From contig NZ_JACBFS010000006.1 in assembly GCF_022138605.1 (NCBI RefSeq), positions 242,364 through 306,363 of the forward strand: 64,000 nt of DNA. The letters are read 5' to 3'. The translations under genes and the position numbers were made by a program. The notes below the pieces were generated by a model. The model saw nothing but the letters and a program-made list of their open reading frames with translations. It made no database searches and was not told where the DNA came from. The stretch comes from Xanthobacter sp. NM-25. Lineage in GTDB: Bacteria > Pseudomonadota > Alphaproteobacteria > Rhizobiales > Xanthobacteraceae. Shown here one piece after another: positions 33,442 to 43,000 of the stretch (positions are counted from its first letter, which is position 1; each line of letters opens with the position of its first letter).

Positions 33442-34674
33442 TCAGTCTTCCAGCGCGACCGGCATGTCGATGGAGCCATCGAGGAACTTCTGCGGCCCGG
33501 CCGCCGAAGGCTTGATGTCGAAATCGAAGATTTCCGTGGGCAACCACAAGGTGGCGCAGGAATTGGGAATATCCACGACCCCCGACAGATGCCCCTGCAC
33601 CGGCGCGACGCCGAGCAGCGAATAGGCCTGGGCGCCCGAATAGCCGAACTTCTTCAGGTATTCGATGGCGTTCAGACAGGCCTGACGATAGGCCACATTG
33701 GCATCGAGATAATGCTGGGTGCCGCTCTCATCCACCGAGATCCCCTCGAAGATGAGGTAGTCCTTGTAATTGGGGGTGATGGGTGAGGGCTTGAAGATGG
33801 GATTCTTGATGCCGTACTTGGTCATCCCCTCCTTAATGAGGTCCACCTTGATGTGGAGCCACGCGCCGAACATCTCAATGGCGCCGCAGAAGGTGATTTC
33901 GCCATCGCCCTGGGAGAAGTGCATGTCGCCCATGGAAAGGCCGGCGCCCGGCACATAGACCGGGAAGTAAATGCGCGAGCCGCGCGACAGATCCTTGATG
34001 TCGCAATTGCCGCCATGCTCGCGGGGCGGCACCGTGCGCGCACCTTCCGCCGCCACCCGCGCCTTGTCGTCACCGGTGAGGCGGCCGAGATGGGCCGTCT
34101 TGGCGAAGGGCGGGTTGGCCAGCGGCGGATTGCGGGTGGGATTGGTGTCGATGAGCGCCTGCTCGCGGGTATTCCAGGTGTCGAGCAGCGCCTTCGACGG
34201 CAGGGTGCCGATGAGGCCGGGATGGATGAGGCCGGCAAAGCCCACGCCGGGCACATGCCGCGAGCGGGTGAACAGGCCCTCGTAATGCCACACCGACTTC
34301 TGCGCGAGCGGGAACTGATCGGTGAGGAAGCCGCCGCCGTTCTTCTTGGAGAAGAAGCCGTTGAAGCCCCATTCGTGGCCCTCCAGCGTGCCGGCGTCGA
34401 GGATGTCCACCACCAGGAGGTCGCCGGGCTCGGCGCCCTTCACGCCGATGGGGCCGGAGAGATAGTGCACGGTGGTGAGATCCACGTCGCGGATGTCGTC
34501 GGCACTGTCGTCGTTCTTGATGGCGCCGCCGGTCCAGTCCACCGTCTCCACCCGGAAATCGGCGCCGGGATCGACCCACACGGCGATCGGGATATCCGGA
34601 TGCCAGCGGTTGTGGAGGTTCTCATTCTCCGTGGCCGGCCGCGACAGGTCGACCGAGATCAGGGTCTCAGGCAT
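33442..34674 (-). CDS. fmdA: Formamidase (acetamidase/formamidase family)
   Basis: A 410-residue amidohydrolase that splits formamide to formate and ammonia. Family features are ENLHNRWHPDIPIAVWVDPG near the start, YLSGPIGVKGAEPGDLLVVD, the HGGNCDIKDL motif, and FSQGDGEITFCGAIE. The length equals that of characterised FmdA-type formamidases. It follows urtE and precedes fmdB, so uptake and hydrolysis of a short-chain amide are coupled. Acetamide or another small amide remains possible. Intracellular formamide could also arise from other nitrogen metabolism. Confidence 0.93.
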   Translation of the reverse strand: MPETLISVDLSRPATENENLHNRWHPDIPIAVWVDPGADFRVETVDWTGGAIKNDDSADDIRDVDLTTVHYLSGPIGVKGAEPGDLLVVDILDAGTLEGHEWGFNGFFSKKNGGGFLTDQFPLAQKSVWHYEGLFTRSRHVPGVGFAGLIHPGLIGTLPSKALLDTWNTREQALIDTNPTRNPPLANPPFAKTAHLGRLTGDDKARVAAEGARTVPPREHGGNCDIKDLSRGSRIYFPVYVPGAGLSMGDMHFSQGDGEITFCGAIEMFGAWLHIKVDLIKEGMTKYGIKNPIFKPSPITPNYKDYLIFEGISVDESGTQHYLDANVAYRQACLNAIEYLKKFGYSGAQAYSLLGVAPVQGHLSGVVDIPNSCATLWLPTEIFDFDIKPSAAGPQKFLDGSIDMPVALED

Positions 34675-34705
34675 GGCTCTTCCTCAGGTTGAACGGGCAG
34701 AAGCG

Positions 34706-35395
34706 TTAGACGGACAGGAAACGGGCGACCTTGGCCTCGTCGATATCGGCGCGCAGGTCCTGATGGACGATCTCGCCATTCTCGATCACCAGCACCCGGT
34801 CGGCGATGTCGAGGGCGAAGGAGAGCACCTGTTCCGACACCACGATGGACAGGCCCCGCTCGGCGCGGATGCGCTTCAGGGTGCGCGCCATCTCGCGGAT
34901 GATGGAGGGCTGGATGCCCTCGGTGGGCTCATCCAGCAACAGCACCTTGGGGCGGGTGGCGAGCGCCCGGGCGATGGCCAATTGCTGCTGCTGGCCACCG
35001 GAAAGGTTGCCGCCGCGCCGATGCTTCATATCGAGCAGCACTGGGAATAATTCATAGATGTCCGGCGGCACCTTGCTGTCATGATGGGCGACGAGGCCGG
35101 TCTCGATATTCTCCTGCACCGTCATGGAGGAGAAGATCATCCGCCCCTGCGGCACATAGGCGATGCCCCGCGCCACCCGCTGATAGCTCTTCAGATCGGT
35201 GATCGGATCGGCCCCTAAAGTGACGGCGCCGGATTTGGTGGGCACCACCCCCATCAGCGACTTCATGAGCGTGGTCTTGCCCATGCCGTTGCGGCCCATG
35301 ATGGCGACGATCTCCCCCGGCGCCACATCGAAGGTGAGGCCGTGCAGCACTTCGCTCTGGCCATAGGAGACGACGAGCTTGTCGACATTGAGCAT
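34706..35395 (-). CDS. urtE: Urea/short-chain amide ABC transporter ATP-binding protein UrtE
   Basis: This 229-residue ATPase has Walker A IMGRNGMGKTTLMKSLMG, signature NLSGGQQQQLAIARALA and Walker B VLLLDEPTEGIQPSII. The motif RNGMGKTT and the short length identify the LivF/UrtE group. It is the fifth gene of the transporter and lies 31 nt before fmdA. Its ATPase partner is UrtD. Confidence 0.92.
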   Translation of the reverse strand: MLNVDKLVVSYGQSEVLHGLTFDVAPGEIVAIMGRNGMGKTTLMKSLMGVVPTKSGAVTLGADPITDLKSYQRVARGIAYVPQGRMIFSSMTVQENIETGLVAHHDSKVPPDIYELFPVLLDMKHRRGGNLSGGQQQQLAIARALATRPKVLLLDEPTEGIQPSIIREMARTLKRIRAERGLSIVVSEQVLSFALDIADRVLVIENGEIVHQDLRADIDEAKVARFLSV

Positions 35396-35407
35396 GGTCG
35401 TTTCCCC

Positions 35408-36187
<780 letters not shown>

Positions 36188-36199
36188 CGGGGCATCTCC

Positions 36200-37324
36200 T
36201 CATTCGGCCGGAGCGGGCGCGGGGCGGGAACCGGAGCGGCCCTTGCCGCCGAACAGCGCGTCGATGCGCGGCTCCACATGGCTGCGATAGAGGCCGGCCA
36301 AGCCGTTGGGGAACAGCAGCACCACGGCGATGAACAAGGCACCGAGGCCGAACAGCCACAGCTCCGGAAAGCTTTCCGAGAACGACGTCTTGGCCCAGTT
36401 CACCAGAAGGGTGCCGTAGACCGCTCCCAGCAGGGAGAGGCGTCCGCCCACCGCCGTATAGATGACCATCTCGATCGAGGGCACGATGCCGACGAAGGAG
36501 GGGGACATGAAGCCCACCTGCAGGGTGAACATGGCCCCGCCGACGCCCGCCAGCGCCGCCGCGAGGCAGAACACGAACACCTTGAAGCTCGCCACGTCAT
36601 AGCCGGAGAACCGCACCCGGTCCTCCTTGTCCCGCATGGCCACCAGGATGCGCCCGAGCTTGGAGCCGCGCACCCATTGGCACAGCACGATGGCCCCCAG
36701 CAGCAGCGCCACGTTGACGAAGTAGAGAATAGTCTTCGCGCTGTCGGTGCGGATGTCCCAACCTGCCAGGGTCCGCAGGTCGGTGATGCCGTTGATGCCG
36801 CCGGTGTAGCCCTGCTGGCCGACGATGAGGATGGTCATGATGGCGGCGAGCGCCTGGGTGATGATGGCGAAATAGACGCCGCCCACCCGCCGCCGGAACA
36901 TGGCATAGGAGATGATGAAGGCGAACACGCTCGGCACCAGCACCACCGCCAGGATGGACAGGGGCAGGGACTTGAACGGCACCCAGAAGAAGGGCAGCTG
37001 GGTGATCTGGTTCCAGTCCATGAAATCGGGAATGCCGGGGGTGGACTGGATCTTGGTGGCCTCGGGCGTGGAGGACTGAAGCTTCAGATACATGGCCATG
37101 GCATAGCCGCCGAGGCCGAAGAACACCCCCTGGCCCAGGGAGAGGATGCCGGCATTGCCCCAGCACAGCACCAGGCCCACCGCCACGAAAGCATAGGTGA
37201 GATACTTGCCCACCATGTTGAGTCGGAACGGCTCCAGCACCAGGGGCAGCACCACCGCCAGCAGCACGGCGAGGATGAGAAGGCCGAGGAGGTTCTTGAA
37301 ACGGGGGGAGAGCGCTTGCGTCAT
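36200..37324 (-). CDS. urtC: Urea/short-chain amide ABC transporter permease UrtC
   Basis: This 374-residue permease of the LivM type has about ten membrane helices. LVLCWGNAGILSLGQGVFFG and QGYTGGINGITDL are family-typical. I chose the ATG at 37324 (MTQALSP), where the hydrophobic protein begins; longer in-frame sequence lies inside urtB. The Arg/Pro/Ala-rich C-terminal 25 residues are a loose tail. It forms the membrane channel with UrtB. Confidence 0.92.
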   Translation of the reverse strand: MTQALSPRFKNLLGLLILAVLLAVVLPLVLEPFRLNMVGKYLTYAFVAVGLVLCWGNAGILSLGQGVFFGLGGYAMAMYLKLQSSTPEATKIQSTPGIPDFMDWNQITQLPFFWVPFKSLPLSILAVVLVPSVFAFIISYAMFRRRVGGVYFAIITQALAAIMTILIVGQQGYTGGINGITDLRTLAGWDIRTDSAKTILYFVNVALLLGAIVLCQWVRGSKLGRILVAMRDKEDRVRFSGYDVASFKVFVFCLAAALAGVGGAMFTLQVGFMSPSFVGIVPSIEMVIYTAVGGRLSLLGAVYGTLLVNWAKTSFSESFPELWLFGLGALFIAVVLLFPNGLAGLYRSHVEPRIDALFGGKGRSGSRPAPAPAE

Positions 37325-37334
37325 GTCGGCCTCC

Positions 37335-38261
37335 TCAGCGCCGGACCTTGAGGACGAACAGGCCTTCCGGCCGCACCATGAGGATGCAGACCACCACCAG
37401 CAGGGTGAGCACCTTGGCCATGGAGCCGGACATGAAGAATTCCATGGTCGACTGCGCCTGGGAGATGGTGAAGGCCGAGGCGATGGTGCCGGCAAGAGAG
37501 GCGGCACCGCCGAACACCACCACCAGGAAGGTATCGACGATATAGAGCTGGCCGGCGGTCGGCCCGGTGGAGCCGATCATGGTGAAGGCGCTGCCGGCGA
37601 TGCCGGCGATGCCGCAACCGAGGCCGAAGGTGAAGCGGTCCACCCGCTCGGTATCGATGCCCACCGCCCCGGCCATGGGCCGGTTCAGCACCACGGCGCG
37701 CACCTGCAGCCCCCAGCGCGAGCGGAACATGAGCAAATAGACGGCGATGGCGATGAGGGTGGTGAGGCCCATGACGAACAGGCCGTTGATCTGCACCTCG
37801 ATGGTGTCGGTGATGGGCAGCGAACCCATCATCCAGTCCGGCAGCTCCACGCCCACCTCACGGGCCCCGAAGATGGAGCGGAACGCCTGCTGCATGATGA
37901 GGGAGAGGCCCCAGGTGGCGAGCAGGGTGTCCAGCGGCCGCTTGTAGAGGAAGCGGATCATGCTCCACTCCACCAGCATGCCCAGGGCGCCGGAGGCGCA
38001 GAAGGCCACCGCCATGGCGACGAAGAAGTAGATGCCGTAGAGCCCCGGGGCGAAGGCGTGGAACGCCTGCGAGGTCAAGTAGGTCATGTAGGCGCCGAGG
38101 ATCATGAACTCGCCGTGCGCCATGTTGATCACGCCCATCTGGCCGAAAATGATGGCGAGGCCCAGCGACATGAGCACGAACACGGAGAACAGGATCAGGC
38201 CGGCGAAGGCCTGCATGGCGAAGATGGAGCCCAGCTCCCCCAGCGAATATCCCATGAACAT
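37335..38261 (-). CDS. urtB: Urea/short-chain amide ABC transporter permease UrtB
   Basis: A 308-residue permease of the LivH type with about eight helices. VNMAHGEFMILGAYMTYL and the FRSIFGAREVGVELPDWM region fit UrtB. I chose the ATG at 38261, after a G-rich stretch; a TTG at 38264 is one codon earlier. A 135-bp spacer with GC-rich hairpins separates it from urtA. Confidence 0.9.
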   Translation of the reverse strand: MFMGYSLGELGSIFAMQAFAGLILFSVFVLMSLGLAIIFGQMGVINMAHGEFMILGAYMTYLTSQAFHAFAPGLYGIYFFVAMAVAFCASGALGMLVEWSMIRFLYKRPLDTLLATWGLSLIMQQAFRSIFGAREVGVELPDWMMGSLPITDTIEVQINGLFVMGLTTLIAIAVYLLMFRSRWGLQVRAVVLNRPMAGAVGIDTERVDRFTFGLGCGIAGIAGSAFTMIGSTGPTAGQLYIVDTFLVVVFGGAASLAGTIASAFTISQAQSTMEFFMSGSMAKVLTLLVVVCILMVRPEGLFVLKVRR

Positions 38262-38321
38262 CAAAGCACCCCCAGCGGCGCGGGCCGCATGATCCCCAAG
38301 GCGAAGCCGGTTCCGGATGGA

Positions 38322-38348
38322 ACCCGCCCGCGGGCCGCGCGGACGGGT
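38322..38348 (-). other. Intercistronic hairpin after urtA
   Basis: ACCCG-C-CCGCG, loop GGCCG, CGCGG-A-CGGGT forms a 27-nt hairpin with two 5-bp stems and one C·A mismatch. A second short stem (38384-38390 with 38394-38400) overlaps the urtA stop codon. No T-run is present. The layout favours more UrtA than permease. Confidence 0.5.
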
Positions 38349-38396
38349 GGCGCGCCGCCCCTCAGCGGGGGACGGCGCAACGGGTGAGCCCTGGGC

Positions 38397-39689
38397 TCAC
38401 TGGTAGCCCTTGGGGAAGGGATCGGGCTCCACCAGTTCCGCGGTCTCGTAGAGCACGTCGAACTGGCCGTCGGGACGGGCCTTGCCGACGCGGGTCTTGC
38501 TCCACAGATGGTGGTTCTCGTGGATGCGCACATAGCCTTCCGGCGCCTTGTCGAAGGCGACGCCCGGAGAAGCGGCGGCCACCTTGTCGATGTCGAAGGA
38601 GCCGGCCTTCTCCACCGTGAGCTTCCACAGCCACGGCCCGAGATACGCCGCCTGGGTCACGTCGCCGATCACCATGTTGGGGCCGTAGGCGGTCTTGAAC
38701 GCCTCCACGAACGCCTTGTTGTTGGGATTGTCGAGGGATTGGAAATACTTCATGCAGGCGAGCGCCCCGGCGATATTCTCGCCGCCGATGCCCAGAATTT
38801 CGTCCTCGGTCACCGAGATGGTGAGCAGGGTCTGCTTGGACAGGTCGATGCCCGCCGCCTTCAGCTGCTTGTAGAAAGCGACGTTGGAGCCGCCGACGAT
38901 GATGGCATAGATGACATCCGGCTTCTTGAGCTTGATCTTGTTGATGGCCGAATTGAACTGCGTATGCCCCAGCGGGAAATATTCCTCGCCCACCACCTGG
39001 AGTTTGAGGAAATTCTCGATGTGCTTGCGGGCGATCTTGTTGGAGGTGCGCGGCCAGATATAGTCGGAGCCGAGCAGATAGAAGCTCTGGGCGCCGCGGT
39101 TCTGCACCACCCAGTTGAGGCCGGCGATGATCTGCTGGGTCGCCTCCTGGCCGGTATAGATGACGTTCTTGGACTGCTCCAGCCCTTCATAGAAGGTCGG
39201 GTAATAGAGCATGCCGTTATACTGCTCGAACACCGGCAGAACCGCCTTGCGCGAGGCGGAGGTCCAGCAGCCGAACACCGAGGCGCACTTGTCCTGCACC
39301 AGCAGCTTCTTGGCCTTCTCGGCGAAGGTCGGCCAGTCGGAGGCGCCATCCTCCTGCACATATTTGATCTTGCGTCCGAGCACGCCGCCCGCAGCGTTGA
39401 TCTGGTCGATGGCGAGCTTTTCCGCCTGCACCGAGCCGGTCTCGGAAATGGCCATGGTGCCGGTGACCGAGTGCAGAATACCCACCGTCACCTCGGTATC
39501 GGTCACGGAGAGGCCCGTGGTATTGATGGCCGAGGTCGCCGGCGCCTGAGCAAAGGCCGAGGACGGGAAGAAGGCGGACGCCCCGAAAGCCGAAGCAACC
39601 GGCATGGCCGCCAGCCCCTTCAGGATCTGGCGCCGCCCCAGATTCATCTGCGACAGACCTTGCCCAAGCCGTTTATCATCAGAAGACAT
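38397..39689 (-). CDS. urtA: Urea/short-chain amide ABC transporter substrate-binding protein UrtA
   Basis: This 430-residue secreted protein has a twin-arginine-type leader (NLGRRQILKGLAAMPVASAF, residues about 16-35) with likely cleavage after AFA. The mature part carries UrtA-typical VQEDGASDWPTFAEKAKKLL, VFGCWTSASRKAVLPVFEQ and GMLYYPTFYEGLEQSKNVIY. I chose the ATG at 39689, with GGGGAAGT upstream. It is the first gene of urtABCDE-fmdAB. It may bind urea, formamide or both; no urease genes are in the window, while formamidase is adjacent, so an amide substrate is favoured. Confidence 0.93.
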   Translation of the reverse strand: MSSDDKRLGQGLSQMNLGRRQILKGLAAMPVASAFGASAFFPSSAFAQAPATSAINTTGLSVTDTEVTVGILHSVTGTMAISETGSVQAEKLAIDQINAAGGVLGRKIKYVQEDGASDWPTFAEKAKKLLVQDKCASVFGCWTSASRKAVLPVFEQYNGMLYYPTFYEGLEQSKNVIYTGQEATQQIIAGLNWVVQNRGAQSFYLLGSDYIWPRTSNKIARKHIENFLKLQVVGEEYFPLGHTQFNSAINKIKLKKPDVIYAIIVGGSNVAFYKQLKAAGIDLSKQTLLTISVTEDEILGIGGENIAGALACMKYFQSLDNPNNKAFVEAFKTAYGPNMVIGDVTQAAYLGPWLWKLTVEKAGSFDIDKVAAASPGVAFDKAPEGYVRIHENHHLWSKTRVGKARPDGQFDVLYETAELVEPDPFPKGYQ

Positions 39690-39782
39690 ACTTCCCCCTC
39701 CACCGCTATGACGGGATGGCTGCGAATTGTCTGGAAGATTTATGGTGGAGATGATGGTTCGCGGGTTCCGGCCAAACCGGCA

Positions 39783-39800
39783 ATACGTCAATTGACGTAT
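39783..39800. promoter_or_regulatory. Perfect 18-bp palindrome, probable response-regulator operator
   Basis: ATACGTCAATTGACGTAT reads identically on both strands with no spacer. It lies 94 bp upstream of urtA and about 256 bp upstream of the kinase gene. The TACGTC/GACGTA half-sites resemble targets of LuxR/NarL-type response regulators such as the one encoded at 43474 (family knowledge, from memory). Confidence 0.65.
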
Positions 39801-39896
39801 ATGGCCCGCCGGCCGAGCGGCTATCTTCCTGTGCAAGGCGCCGTGGCGCGCGCACCGACGGGAGGTGACAAACCCGGGGCGAAGCACGACACTGTT

Positions 39897-39953
39897 GCGC
39901 TGCGGCACACCGCCCCCGCCTCACCTTGAGGCAGGGGAACGGAGGCGCAGCGC
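39897..39953 (+). other. Two-tier RNA stem in the leader of the transporter-kinase gene
   Basis: An outer 8-bp stem (GCGCTGCG 39897-39904 with CGCAGCGC 39946-39953) encloses an inner hairpin (39913-39937) of CCCC and GCCTCA paired with TGAGGC and GGGG, with one mismatch and a 3-nt loop. It lies 24 nt before the GTG at 39978. It could be a regulatory leader or a terminator for the opposite direction. No known riboswitch fold is recognised. Confidence 0.4.
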
Positions 39954-40055
39954 GGGGCGAGGGTCGGGCACCCGGCCGTGACGACACGGGGAGGTGCGCC
40001 GACACAGGGTAATGCGCCGACACAAGGCGGCAGCCCCCAAAAGCAGACGGGAGCG

Positions 40056-43000
40056 ATGCAGAAGGAGGTCCTTTCGGACGCGACGGCGATGGGACCTGAA
40101 GCCATGGGGGCGGAGCAGCGGATCATCCGCGTCAGACGCCAATACAATCAGTGGGTGCGCAACGAAACCCTGGAAGACTTCGCGCTGCGCTTCACCGCGA
40201 AGAGCGCGCGGCGTTGGTCGGCGTTCCGGGTGGCCAACACGGCGCTGGGCGCCATCTCCTTCCTGGCGCTGGAGGCCATCGGCGGGGCGGTGACGCTCAG
40301 CTATGGCTTCACTAATGCTGTGGCGGCGATCCTGGTGGTCAGCGCCATCATCTTCGCCACCGGCCTGCCCATCAGCTATTACGCTGCCCGGTTCGGGGTG
40401 GACATCGACCTGCTCACCCGCGGCGCCGGCTTCGGCTATATCGGCTCCACCGTCACCTCGCTGATCTATGCCTCCTTCACCTTCATCTTCTTCGCCATCG
40501 AGGCGGTGATCCTGGCACTGGCGCTGGAGATGAGCTTCGGCATTCCGCTCGCCATCGGCTATGTGCTGGGGGCGGTGGCGGTCATCCCGCTTGTGACCCA
40601 CGGCATCACCTTCATCAGCCGCTTCCAGACCTGGACCCAGCCGCTCTGGCTGGTGCTGCACCTGGTGCCGCTCGCCCTGCTGCTGGTGAATCGGGACGAC
40701 CAGCTCGCCGCATGGACCACGTTCACCGGCCAGTGGGGCCCGGCCGATGGCAGCTTCAATCTCATGGCGTTCGGCGCCGCCTCCACGGTGGTGTTCGCCC
40801 TGGTGGCGCAGATCGGCGAGCAGGTGGACTTCCTGCGCTTCCTGCCCCAGCGCAGCGGCGGCGGGGATGTGCGCTGGTGGCTCAGCCTGCTGGCGGCGGG
40901 GCCGGGCTGGATCATCCCCGGGGCGTTGAAGATGCTGGTGGGCTCGCTGCTGGCCTATCTGGTGTTCCAGACCGGCGTGCCGGTGGCGGAGGCGGCGGAA
41001 CCCACCCGCATGTATCTGCTGGCGTTCGAGCAGGTGGTCCCCTCACACCAGGCGGCGCTGGTGCTCACCGGGCTGTTCGTGATCATCTCGCAGCTGAAGA
41101 TCAACGTCACCAATTCGTATGCCGGCTCCATCGCCTGGTCGAACTTCTTCTCCCGCCTCACCCATTCCCACCCGGGGCGGGTGGTGTGGCTGGTGTTCAA
41201 CGTCACCATCGCCTTGCTGCTCATGGAGCTCGGCATCTACAAGGCGCTGGATCAGATCCTCGGCATCTTCGCCATCATCGCGGTGGCCTGGGTGGCGGCG
41301 CTGGTGGGAGACCTCGTGGTCAACAAGCCGCTCGGCCTCTCCCCGCCCACCATCGAGTTCAAGCGCGCCCACCTTTACGACATCAACCCGGTGGGGCTGG
41401 GCGCGGTGCTGATCGGCGCCAGCCTCGCCCTCACCGCCTATGCAGGCCTCCTGGGGGCGACCGCGCAGGCCCTGAGCGTGTTCATCGCCCTGGTCGCAGC
41501 CTTCCTCTCGGCGCCGGTCATCGCCTTCGCCACCGGCGGACGATACTACATGGCGCGCCAGCCCAAGACCGACTGGGTGACGCCCAAACGCCACCACGGC
41601 CTGGTGCGCTGCTGCATCTGCGAGCATCGCTTCGAGCCGGAGGACATGGCCCAATGCCCGGTCTATGCGGGCCCCATCTGCTCCCTGTGCTGCTCGCTGG
41701 ATGCCCGCTGCAACGACCGGTGCAAGACCGAGGCGCGGGCGTCCGACCAGCTCATGGGCGTGCTCGCGGCCACCCTGCCGCAGAGCGTGGTGGGGCGACT
41801 CAATACCCGGGTGGGGTATTATCTGGCGATCCTCGCGGTGCTCGCCACGGTCATCGGCGGCATCCTAGCGCTCATCTATTCCCATGCCCGGCTCGAATCC
41901 CCCATCCATGGGGATGCCATCCGCACCACCTTGTGGACCCTCTATTTCGTCCTGATGATCATCGTCGGCGTGGTGGCCTGGCTGTTCGTGCTGGCCCAGG
42001 AGAGCCGGCGCGTCGCCCAGGAGGAGAGCCAGCGCCAGACCGCCTTGCTGATGCGCGAGATCGAGGCCCACAAGCGCACCGACGCCAAGCTGCAGAAGGC
42101 GAAGGAGGCGGCGGAGGCCGCCAATCTCGCCAAGAGCCGTTATGTGGTGGGCATCAGCCATGAGCTGCGCACGCCGCTCAACGCCATTCTGGGCTATGCC
42201 CAGCTCCTGGAGCGCGACAGCGCCATTCCCGCCCACCGGCGCGACGCCATCCGGGTGGTGCGGCGCTCGTCCGAACATCTGTCCGGCCTCATCGATGGCC
42301 TTTTGGACATCTCCAAGATCGAGGCCGGGCGCCTGCACCTCTATCGCGATCAGGTGCGCATCCACGAGCTCTTGGACCAGATCGTCGACATGTTCCGCCT
42401 GCAGGCGGAAGCCCGCGGCATCGCCTTCCACCACACCCGCGCGCCGCGCCTGCCGCAGGTGGTGCACACCGACGAGAAGCGGCTGCGGCAGATCCTCATC
42501 AACCTCTTGTCCAACGCCATCAAATTCACCGCCCGCGGGCAGGTGACCTTCGCGGTCAGCTATAGCAACCAGGTGGCGGAATTCGAGATCACCGACACGG
42601 GCATCGGCATTCCGGTGGAAGAGCGCGAGCGCATCTTCGAGCCGTTCGAGCGGGGCAGCCGCGCCGGCACCTTCAACACCATCGGCATCGGCCTCGGCCT
42701 CACCATCACCAAGCTGCTCACCGAAATCATGGGCGGCGACATCGCCTTGAAGAGCGAGGTGGACAAGGGCACCACCTTCAAGGTGCGCCTGCTGCTCTCG
42801 GAAGCCCGGCCGCAGCCCGACGCGACCCCGCCGGAGCGCCGCATCATCGGCTATGAGGGCGCCCCCCGCACGGTGCTGGTGGCCGATGACGACGAGGCCC
42901 ACCGCGACCTCATGTGCGAGCTCCTGCGGCCGCTGGGCTTCATCGTCTTCACCGCCGATGACGGGCCGAGCTCGGTGGCGCTGGCGGGCGAGGTGAAGCC

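Larger units (their letters stand above)
39690..40055. promoter_or_regulatory. Divergent control region between urtA and the transporter-kinase gene (no gene)
   Basis: This 366-bp stretch has no credible gene. It holds a perfect 18-bp palindrome (39783-39800) and a structured leader (39897-39953). Close before the chosen kinase start is a short tandem near-repeat (GTGCGCCGACACAGGG and ATGCGCCGACACAAGG). It must contain the urtA promoter, but I see no convincing -35/-10 pair. The kinase start may lie further upstream (GTG 39978), which would make the repeat coding. Confidence 0.6.

Noticed and set aside
38281..38400. A terminator that ends transcription after urtA
   Set aside because: The stems have no T-run and urtB has no evident promoter of its own, so I treat the region as partial attenuation or message stabilisation.
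39978..40055. Short repeat APTQGNAPTQGG at the start of the kinase frame, as a functional repeat
   Set aside because: It is probably untranslated leader: the GTG at 39978 has no ribosome site, so I start the gene at 40056 with stated uncertainty.
40056..41590. A separate cytosine permease gene upstream of an independent kinase
   Set aside because: One uninterrupted frame runs from the permease through the cysteine cluster to the kinase, with no stop or new start and ribosome site at the junction.
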